Of a stretch of 64,000 nucleotides of DNA, positions 17,800-24,440 are shown piece by piece. Position 1 is the first letter of the stretch; every line of letters starts with the position of its first letter. This DNA is from Pseudomonas ovata. GTDB lineage: Bacteria; Pseudomonadota; Gammaproteobacteria; Pseudomonadales; Pseudomonadaceae. Below the pieces are notes generated by a model, which worked only from the letters and a program-made list of their open reading frames with translations, did no database searches and had not been told where the DNA came from. The stretch covers positions 1 through 64,000 of the forward strand of contig NZ_QFFU01000023.1 in assembly GCF_003131185.1 (NCBI RefSeq). The letters are read 5' to 3'. The position numbers were made by a program, and so were the translations under genes.

Positions 17800-18078
17800 T
17801 CAATTCCTGAAAATGAAGCGCTTGGCGATGCGCTTGATCAGGCGCAGGCACAGCATCACGCCGGCCAGGGCGATCACCGCCTTGGCCACCAGCATGAACC
17901 AGCCTTCGATTTCAGGACTGAGCAAACCCATCAGCCAGCCCATGCCGGCAATCAGCAGACCGATCAGCAACAGGCCGATATGCGGTTGCAGCCAGCGGGT
18001 TCTGGCGCCCTTGTCGAACAGGTACAGCGCAATGCCCACCAGGGTGAGAAAAACCAGTACCGCAATGATGAGTCCCAT
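17800..18078 (-). CDS. small inner-membrane protein of unknown function
   Basis: A 92-aa protein with three hydrophobic segments (GLIIAVLVFLTLVGIALYLF, then IGLLLIGLLIAGMGWLMGLL, then FMLVAKAVIALAGVMLCL) and a basic end (KRIAKRF). No family is recognised. The ATG at 18078 is chosen because the first hydrophobic segment then starts at the N-terminus. It lies 22 bp upstream of the DUF726 hydrolase on the same strand. Confidence 0.7.
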   Translation of the reverse strand: MGLIIAVLVFLTLVGIALYLFDKGARTRWLQPHIGLLLIGLLIAGMGWLMGLLSPEIEGWFMLVAKAVIALAGVMLCLRLIKRIAKRFIFRN

Positions 18079-18178
18079 GGATGACCTGCCGAACGAGCCA
18101 ATCGGTGCGCGCTGTACTGCCGCCGCGCGTCGATTATGCCCACCGCCCTGATCGATTGCTATCACGCAAGACCCGCGG

Positions 18179-19456
18179 TCAGCGCTCCAGGATCGCGGTC
18201 ACGCCCTGCCCGCCGGCGGCGCAGATCGAAATCAGCCCGCGTCCTGAACCGGCCACGTCCAGCAGTTTGGCCAGGTTGGCGACGATGCGCCCACCGGTGG
18301 CAGCGAACGGATGCCCGGCGGCCAGCGAGCTGCCCTTCACGTTCAGCCGCGCCAGGTCAATGCTGCCCAACGCCGCGTCCAGACCCAGGCGCGTGCGGCA
18401 ATACCCGGGGTCCTCCCAGGCCTTGAGGGTGCACAGCACCTGGGCGGCGAAGGCCTCGTGAATTTCGTAGTAGTCAAAGTCCTGCAGGCTCAGGCCATTG
18501 CGCGCCAGCAGGCGCGGCACGGCATACACCGGCGCCATCAGCAGCCCCTCTTCGCCGCGCACAAAATCCACCGCTGCCGCTTCACCGTCGCGCCAGTAGG
18601 CCAGGATCGGCAGGCCGCGCGTCCGGGCCCAGTCTTCACTGGCCAGCAACACCAGCGAGGCACCGTCGGTCAGCGGCGTGGAGTTACCCGCCGTCAGCGT
18701 GCCCCTGGCGCTGCGCTCGAAGGCCGGCTTGAGACTGGCCAGCTTGTCCAGGTTCAGGTCCGTGCGCAGGTTATTGTCGCGGGTCAGGCCACGAAACGGC
18801 GTGAGCAGGTCGTCGTGCCAGCCTTCGGCATAGGCTGCGGCCATCTTCAGATGGCTGTCCAGCGCCAGTCGGTCCTGCGCCTCGCGCTCGATGCCCCAGG
18901 TTTGCGCCATCAGCTCGCAGTGCTGGCCCATCGACAGGCCGGTGCGCGGCTCGCCATTGCGGGGCAGTTCAGGCTTGAGGTGCTGCGGGCGCACCTGCAA
19001 CAGGGCCTTGAGCTTGTCAGCCGTCGATTTGCTGCGATTAACCTGTAGCAGGATATTACGCAGGTCTTCATTGACGCCGATGGGTGCATCGGAGGTGGTG
19101 TCGACCCCGCCGGCAATGCCGCACTCGATCTGCCCCAGGGCAATCTTGTTGGCCACCAGCAGCGCCGCCTCCAGCCCCGTGCCACAGGCCTGTTGCAGGT
19201 CATAGGCCGGGGTCTGCGCCGACAGGCGCGAGCCCAGCACGCATTCGCGGGTCAGGTTGAAATCGCGCGAATGCTTGAGCACCGCGCCGGCCACCACTTC
19301 GCCCAGGCGCTGGCCGTGCAGGTTATAACGCTCGATCAGCCCTTCAAGGGCGGCGGTGAGCATGGCCTGGTTGCTGGCGGTCGCATAGGCACCGTTGGAG
19401 CGGGCAAACGGGATGCGATTGCCGCCGATAATGGCGACACGACGTGGCTGATTCAT
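18179..19456 (-). CDS. acetyl-CoA acetyltransferase (thiolase)
   Basis: A 425-aa thiolase of FadI/AtoB type. The nucleophile Cys91 is in QQACGTGLEAAL; catalytic His residues are in YEIHEAFAAQ and AGHPFAATGGR; the second Cys is in ISICAAGGQG. It cleaves or condenses acyl-CoA thioesters. A GGGAG ribosome site precedes the ATG at 19456. It is divergent from the large FabG and MaoC genes, a set that together covers ketoacyl thiolysis, reduction and hydration of an acyl-CoA chain. Confidence 0.92.
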   Translation of the reverse strand: MNQPRRVAIIGGNRIPFARSNGAYATASNQAMLTAALEGLIERYNLHGQRLGEVVAGAVLKHSRDFNLTRECVLGSRLSAQTPAYDLQQACGTGLEAALLVANKIALGQIECGIAGGVDTTSDAPIGVNEDLRNILLQVNRSKSTADKLKALLQVRPQHLKPELPRNGEPRTGLSMGQHCELMAQTWGIEREAQDRLALDSHLKMAAAYAEGWHDDLLTPFRGLTRDNNLRTDLNLDKLASLKPAFERSARGTLTAGNSTPLTDGASLVLLASEDWARTRGLPILAYWRDGEAAAVDFVRGEEGLLMAPVYAVPRLLARNGLSLQDFDYYEIHEAFAAQVLCTLKAWEDPGYCRTRLGLDAALGSIDLARLNVKGSSLAAGHPFAATGGRIVANLAKLLDVAGSGRGLISICAAGGQGVTAILER

Positions 19457-19605
19457 GGAAAAACTCCCTTTTCTCAAGGATCGGACAGGCTTTTGGAGCG
19501 AATCTGAAGCGAATGTGCTCTGGACGAACAGCACTGTCCAGGCACGAACAAATGTCGTCCCCCTGTGGTCCACTGCTTTGAACCCCGACTCAAGGAGAGT
19601 GTTCC

Positions 19606-20961
19606 ATGTCGTCCGACCGTTATATCAATTTCGCCAACTCCGACATGGGGCGGCGATTGGTGAAAGCCGTGGGCCTGCCCACCCCGACGCGTCTGGAACG
19701 CTGGCAGGCAGGACGCCTACGCCCCATCGAAGGCCCCCTGCTGATCAGCGCAGGCCCGCTGGCCGATCAGGTCCGGCTGTGCGCCCAGCGCCTGACCGAT
19801 GCGGTCTACAGTCTGGGCAGCGACGTGCCCGGTGCCACCGCCTGGATCGCCGAGCAGGGCCCGCGCCTCAAGGCCGTGGTGTTCGACGCCAGCACCCTGC
19901 AGCGCACCGAGCACCTGGTGCAACTGCGTGACTTCTTCAAGCCATTGCTGCGCAACCTGGAGCGCAGTGCGCGCATCGTCATTCTCGGTCAGGCGCCAGA
20001 CACCCTGGACGATCCGCTGGCCGCCAGCGCCCAGCAGGCCATCGAAGGCTTCAGCCGCTCCCTGGCCAAGGAAGTGCGCGACGGCGCCACTGTGCAGTTG
20101 CTTCGCGTTGAAGCCGGAGCCGAAGGCCAGCTTGAAGGCGCCCTGCGCTTTTTCCTGTCGCCCAAGAGCGCGTTCATTTCCGGCCAGGTGTTGCACTTGA
20201 GTGCCTGCGACCGCCAGGTGCAGGACTGGAGCCGCCCGCTGGCCGGACGCCGGGCACTGGTCACCGGCAGTGCCCGGGGCATCGGGGCGGCCATTGCCGA
20301 AACCCTGGCCCGTGACGGCGCCAAAGTGGTGCTGCTCGATGTACCGCAGGCACGCGCCGACCTCGAAGCCCTCGCCTCGCGCCTGGGCGGTCAGGCACTG
20401 GTGCTGGACATCACCGCCGACGATGCCGCCGCCCAACTTGCAGAGCACCTGCCCGACGGCCTGGACATCCTGGTGCACAACGCCGGCATCACCCGCGACA
20501 AGACCCTGGCCAACATGACGCCGGACCTGTGGGACGCGGTGCTGGACATCAACCTTGATGCGCCGCAAAAACTCACCCAGGCGCTGCTCGACAGCGGCAC
20601 CCTGCGCGACGGCAGCCGCATTGTGCTGATGGCCTCGATCAGCGGCCTGGCCGGCAATCGCGGGCAAACCAACTACACCACCAGCAAGGCGGGGTTGATC
20701 GGCTACGCACGCGCCCTGGCGCCCACGCTGCAAGCCCGCGACATCAGCATCAATGCCGTGGCACCGGGTTTCATCGAAACGCGCATGACCGAGCACATGC
20801 CGTTTGCCCTGCGCGAAGCCGGACGGCGCATGAGCTCGCTGGGCCAGGGCGGCCTGCCCCAGGACGTGGCTGAAGCGGTGGCCTGGCTGGGCCAGCCGGG
20901 CAGCGGCGCCGTCAGCGGCCAGGTGCTGCGCGTCTGTGGACAAAGTGTCATCGGGGCCTGA
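19606..20961 (+). CDS. fabG: high-molecular-weight 3-oxoacyl-[ACP/CoA] reductase
   Basis: A 451-aa two-domain SDR. Residues 1 to about 205 form a degenerate Rossmann-like half. Residues about 210-450 are a full FabG (TGSARGIGAAIAE cofactor site, HNAG, catalytic Tyr357-Lys361 in NYTTSKAGLIGY). This long form (HMwFabG) is about 200 residues longer than housekeeping FabG and is often thought to act on CoA rather than ACP substrates. A strong AAGGAG ribosome site precedes the ATG. It is followed after 32 bp by the MaoC gene. Confidence 0.92.
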   Translation: MSSDRYINFANSDMGRRLVKAVGLPTPTRLERWQAGRLRPIEGPLLISAGPLADQVRLCAQRLTDAVYSLGSDVPGATAWIAEQGPRLKAVVFDASTLQRTEHLVQLRDFFKPLLRNLERSARIVILGQAPDTLDDPLAASAQQAIEGFSRSLAKEVRDGATVQLLRVEAGAEGQLEGALRFFLSPKSAFISGQVLHLSACDRQVQDWSRPLAGRRALVTGSARGIGAAIAETLARDGAKVVLLDVPQARADLEALASRLGGQALVLDITADDAAAQLAEHLPDGLDILVHNAGITRDKTLANMTPDLWDAVLDINLDAPQKLTQALLDSGTLRDGSRIVLMASISGLAGNRGQTNYTTSKAGLIGYARALAPTLQARDISINAVAPGFIETRMTEHMPFALREAGRRMSSLGQGGLPQDVAEAVAWLGQPGSGAVSGQVLRVCGQSVIGA

Positions 20962-20993
20962 GGCCGCCAATCCGTTCAAGGAGAACCTGCAAG

Positions 20994-21854
20994 ATGACTG
21001 CTCACTGGCGCTATCTGGAAAGCCTGCAACCGCTGCCCAGCCTGTTTCTCCAGGCCGCCCTGCGGCGCAAGGTCAATGGCACTCGACTGCCGGAATTGGG
21101 CCTGCGCAGCTGGCTGGACGTCGATGCCCACAAGCTGGCCGATTATCGACGCGTGTGCGGCTTTGCCGACAGCAGCCTGCTGCCGCCGACCTACCCGCAT
21201 GTGCTGGCTTTCCCGCTGCAGATGCAACTGATGACTTCGGCGGATTTTCCTTTCCCGCTGCTGGGCCTGGTGCACCTGGCCAACCGCATCAGCATCCACA
21301 GGCCGCTGGGCGGGGTCAGCAAGGTCTATGTCAGTGTGCAGGCCGTTGACCTGCAACCCCACGCCAAGGGCGCGACCTTCAGCCTGGTCACCCAGGTCGA
21401 CGATGGCATGGGCCTGCTCTGGGAAGAACACAGCACCTTTCTGTGCAAAAACGTGAAAGTCGACGGCCCGCTTGGCGGCGACTTCGAGCCGTCGCCTTTG
21501 CCACTGACCGAAGTCACGCGCTGGGACACCCCGGCGGCCATCGGTCGGCAGTACGCCAAGGTGTCGGGTGACTACAACCCGATCCACCTCAGCGCACCCA
21601 GTGCCAGGCTGTTCGGCTTCCCGACCGCGATTGCCCACGGTATGTGGCTCAAGGCCCGCGCCCTGGCGGCGCTGGATGACCACTTACCGGCCTCGAACGT
21701 CGAGATCGCCGTCCAGTTCCACAAACCGGTGCGCCTGCCCGGCCACGTGACCCTGTCGGCCAGCGCCGCCGGCTCCCACGGCCAGTTCCGCGTCGACGGC
21801 CAGCAGGCCGGCATCGAGCACCTGACCGGCGAATGGAAGCCGATCGACGGCTAA
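20994..21854 (+). CDS. MaoC-like (R)-specific enoyl-CoA hydratase
   Basis: A 286-aa double-hotdog protein. The C-terminal hydratase motif SGDYNPIHLS ... FPTAIAHGMW (about residues 192-222) holds the catalytic Asp and His. It would hydrate trans-2-enoyl-CoA to (R)-3-hydroxyacyl-CoA, matching the product stereochemistry of FabG next to it. AAGGAG lies 12 nt before the ATG. It probably forms an operon with fabG. Confidence 0.9.
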   Translation: MTAHWRYLESLQPLPSLFLQAALRRKVNGTRLPELGLRSWLDVDAHKLADYRRVCGFADSSLLPPTYPHVLAFPLQMQLMTSADFPFPLLGLVHLANRISIHRPLGGVSKVYVSVQAVDLQPHAKGATFSLVTQVDDGMGLLWEEHSTFLCKNVKVDGPLGGDFEPSPLPLTEVTRWDTPAAIGRQYAKVSGDYNPIHLSAPSARLFGFPTAIAHGMWLKARALAALDDHLPASNVEIAVQFHKPVRLPGHVTLSASAAGSHGQFRVDGQQAGIEHLTGEWKPIDG

Positions 21855-21955
21855 CCCCACCACGCAGGAGCTGCCGGGCGACTCCTGCGCACCAGCAAAG
21901 ATGCTTGCCTGTCGAGCCATTGCCCCTGAAGCTATGCCGCCTCAGGAGACCATTG

Positions 21956-22261
21956 ATGAACCTCGAAGAACTGACCACCCGCCTGCACCGCATTCGCGAT
22001 ACCAACGACTGGAAGCAATTTCACAGCCCCAAGAACCTGGTCATGGCCGCCAGCGTGGAAATGGCCGAGCTGGTGGAAATCTTCCAATGGCTCAGCGAAG
22101 ACCAGTCACGCCAGTTGCCACCGGAAAAGCTCGCGCATGCAGGCCAGGAAGTGGGCGATATCATCCTGTACCTGTTGCTGCTGTGCAGTGAACTGGGCCT
22201 GGACATGAACGAAGTGGTGCGCAGCAAGCTGGCCGACAGCGAACGCAGGTTTGCCAAATGA
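21956..22261 (+). CDS. MazG-like nucleotide pyrophosphohydrolase
   Basis: A 101-aa all-alpha NTP-PPase. The metal-binding motif is split as usual: E..AELVE at about residues 34-41 and EVGDIILY at about 69-76. It is of the short dCTPase/RS21-C6-like type rather than full MazG, and likely hydrolyses non-canonical dNTPs. The ATG at 21956 follows CAGGAG by 10 nt; an upstream frame extension of 41 residues lacks family features. It overlaps the next gene by 4 bp (ATGA). Confidence 0.87.
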   Translation: MNLEELTTRLHRIRDTNDWKQFHSPKNLVMAASVEMAELVEIFQWLSEDQSRQLPPEKLAHAGQEVGDIILYLLLLCSELGLDMNEVVRSKLADSERRFAK

Positions 22262-23028
22262 GCGACGTTCAGGCGCCCGGCAGCGACCGGCACTTCGACC
22301 AGTTGGCCACCCGCTTTGCCGAAAAGATCTATGGCGGCGCCAAGGGCGCGATCCGTCTGGCCGTGCTGCAGGCCGACCTGACCGAAGCCTTGCCCGAGCG
22401 CCCCTTGCGCGTGCTGGACATCGGCGCAGGCCTGGGCCACATGTCGCTGTGGCTGGCCGGCCTGGGCCATCAGGTCACGTTGGCCGAGCCGGCCGGCCCC
22501 ATGCTTGAAGGCGCCCGGCAACGCTTTGCCGAGGCCGGTTGCAATGCCACCTTTATCCAGGCGCCCTGGCAGGCCCTGCCCGGCCTGCTGCATGAGCCTT
22601 ACGATCTGGTGCTGTGCCATGCCGTGCTGGAGTGGCTGGCCGAGCCCTACACCCTCTTGCCGGTCCTGCACCGGCTGACCGCCGCGCAAGGCTGGTTGTC
22701 GCTGGCTTTTTACAACCGTGATGCGCTGGTCTACCGCAACCTGCTCAAGGGGCACTTTCGCAAGCTGCGCGGCGACAGCCTGGCCGGCGAGAAACAGAGC
22801 CTGACGCCGCAAGAGCCGCTGGACCCACGGGAAATGGCGACGCAACTTGGCGCTCACTGGCAGGTCGAAAGCCAGAGCGGCGTGCGTGTATTCCACGACT
22901 ACATGCCCGTCGATTTCCAGAAGCGTGCCGATCTGGACGCCTTGCTGGAAATGGAACTGGCCCACCGCCGCCATCCGGCCTTTGCCGGCCTGGGCCGTTA
23001 CCTGCACTGGATCTGCCGACCGGTGTAA
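22258..23028 (+). CDS. cmoM: tRNA 5-carboxymethoxyuridine methyltransferase CmoM
   Basis: A 256-aa class I SAM methyltransferase. SAM motif I is VLDIGAGLGHMSLWL at about residues 52-66. The family-specific pieces RFAEKIYGGAKGAIR, CHAVLEWLAEP and SGVRVFHDYMP match E. coli CmoM (formerly SmtA) block by block from memory. It methylates cmo5U34 to mcmo5U in tRNAs reading NYN codons. It is translationally coupled to the MazG-like gene. Confidence 0.9.
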   Translation: MSDVQAPGSDRHFDQLATRFAEKIYGGAKGAIRLAVLQADLTEALPERPLRVLDIGAGLGHMSLWLAGLGHQVTLAEPAGPMLEGARQRFAEAGCNATFIQAPWQALPGLLHEPYDLVLCHAVLEWLAEPYTLLPVLHRLTAAQGWLSLAFYNRDALVYRNLLKGHFRKLRGDSLAGEKQSLTPQEPLDPREMATQLGAHWQVESQSGVRVFHDYMPVDFQKRADLDALLEMELAHRRHPAFAGLGRYLHWICRPV

Positions 23029-23046
23029 ACCACCACGGAGACTGTC

Positions 23047-23661
23047 ATGAACCCTCGACTCGCCATGCTTGTCATCGCGCTGGGGATCACGGCCTGTCAG
23101 AGCGACAACCCGTACCGCGCCGTTTCCAGCCCCCTGCCGCCGGCCCCGCCACAGGCCGCGCAGGCCGTGGACCTGAGCGCCTACCCGCCGGCGCCGCGTG
23201 ACTATGCACGCTACCGCAGCTGGCGCTGGCAGGATAATCGCGGCCCCGATGGTTCGGCCTGGGTGGACCCTGCGCTGATCGCCGAAGCAGTCAGCAATGG
23301 CCTCGACCAGCGCGGCCTGCGCCCGGCGCGCACGGCCGCCACTGACCTGTACGTCAGCGCCGACAGTCGCCTCGAAACCCGCGTGCGCCAGGTGCGTGAC
23401 GACTACCGCGACCCGTATTACGGGGGTGGACTGGGCTATGGCGGTTATCGGCAGGGCTATGGCGGCTACGCCACGGTACCGGTGGTGCGCACCTATCAAG
23501 AGCAAGTGCTGGTGGTGAGTATCCGCCTGTTCGATGCCCGGACCGGCCAACCGGTCTGGAGCGCCAGCGCCGAAGCACCCGGCGGCAACGATCAGGCCGC
23601 CCGCAGCCAGGCGCTGCGCCAGGCTGTGCAACAGGCCCTGACGGCGTATCCTCCGTCCTGA
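23047..23661 (+). CDS. DUF4136 lipoprotein
   Basis: A 204-aa outer-membrane-type lipoprotein. Signal peptide with lipobox ITAC (Cys17), a Pro/Ala linker, then a DUF4136 domain (DYARYRSWRWQD ... RGLRPARTAATDLYV ... VSIRLFDARTGQPVWSASAE). A Gly/Tyr-rich insert (GGGLGYGGYRQGYGGYATV) sits mid-domain. Function unknown. It begins 19 bp after cmoM and is followed by a paralogue. Confidence 0.87.
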   Translation: MNPRLAMLVIALGITACQSDNPYRAVSSPLPPAPPQAAQAVDLSAYPPAPRDYARYRSWRWQDNRGPDGSAWVDPALIAEAVSNGLDQRGLRPARTAATDLYVSADSRLETRVRQVRDDYRDPYYGGGLGYGGYRQGYGGYATVPVVRTYQEQVLVVSIRLFDARTGQPVWSASAEAPGGNDQAARSQALRQAVQQALTAYPPS

Positions 23662-23679
23662 CCCCTTGGAGAAACGGCC

Positions 23680-24243
23680 ATGTACCTTCGCCTTGCCCTG
23701 CTGTCCTTTACCCTGCTGCTGGGCGCTTGCCAAAGCAGCCAGGTCAACCGCGACTTCGACGCCCGTCGCGACTTTGGCGGCTATCGCAACTGGAGCTGGC
23801 AAGAGCCGGCGGTGCAGTACCAGCCCGCCGACCCGCGCCTCAAGAGCGACCTGACCGAGCAGCGTGTGCGCGATGCGATCAACCAGCAGCTCGACCAGCG
23901 TGGCCTGCGCCAGGCAGCAGCCGGCGCACCGGCCGACCTGAAGGTCCAGGCCTGGCTGATTGTCGAAGACCGTCAGCAACTGGTCAGCACAAACTACGGC
24001 AGCGCCTGGGGACCGTGGGGCGGTTACGGGTCCTGGGGCGGACCGATGGCCACTGAAACCCGCAGCGTCGACTACAAGGTCACCACCCTGCAGATCGACC
24101 TGTTCGACGGCAAGGACGGCAAGCTGGTGTGGCGCGGCAGCACCGAGCGGATTCTGGACCAGAACCCGGCCAACCCCGCCGCACGCGATACAGCGGTGCG
24201 CAACACCGTGGCAAAGATTCTGGAACAGTACCCGCCACGGTGA
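23680..24243 (+). CDS. DUF4136 lipoprotein, tandem paralogue
   Basis: A 187-aa lipoprotein with lipobox LGAC (Cys17). The core matches the preceding gene (FGGYRNWSWQE, DQRGLRQAAAGAPADLKVQ, QIDLFDGKDGKLVWRGS), so the pair arose by duplication. It also has a Gly/Trp-rich insert (WGPWGGYGSWGGP). TTGGAG precedes its ATG. It is the last gene of a probable mazG-like/cmoM/DUF4136 operon that ends in a REP pair. Confidence 0.87.
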   Translation: MYLRLALLSFTLLLGACQSSQVNRDFDARRDFGGYRNWSWQEPAVQYQPADPRLKSDLTEQRVRDAINQQLDQRGLRQAAAGAPADLKVQAWLIVEDRQQLVSTNYGSAWGPWGGYGSWGGPMATETRSVDYKVTTLQIDLFDGKDGKLVWRGSTERILDQNPANPAARDTAVRNTVAKILEQYPPR

Positions 24244-24333
24244 TTTCACGCTTGATGCCCTGTGCCAGATCAGCGTGAGCAAGGCTTATAAAAGCGGCGT
24301 GTCAAAGGCCAAAACGATTGCACGGGCCAGCCC

Positions 24334-24429
24334 TTTCGCGACCGTTGGTCGCTCCTACGGGATGGGTGTCGTGCCTGGATCCGGGCTCGACACAAAATCC
24401 GTGGGAGCGAGCGCACGGTCGCGAAGGCG
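24334..24429. repeat. REP-type inverted pair
   Basis: TTTCGCGACCGTTGGTCGCTCC at 24334 (arms GACC/GGTC) and CCGTGGGAGCGAGCGCACGG at 24399 onwards, followed by TCGCGAA, form an inverted REP doublet. It lies between the DUF4136 gene and the convergent valS2. Confidence 0.65.
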
Positions 24430-24440
24430 TTCTGAAGTGC

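Noticed and set aside
22021..24282. A 753-codon open frame on the minus strand across mazG-like, cmoM and both DUF4136 genes
   Set aside because: It crosses four well-supported genes on the other strand and shows no motif or ribosome site.
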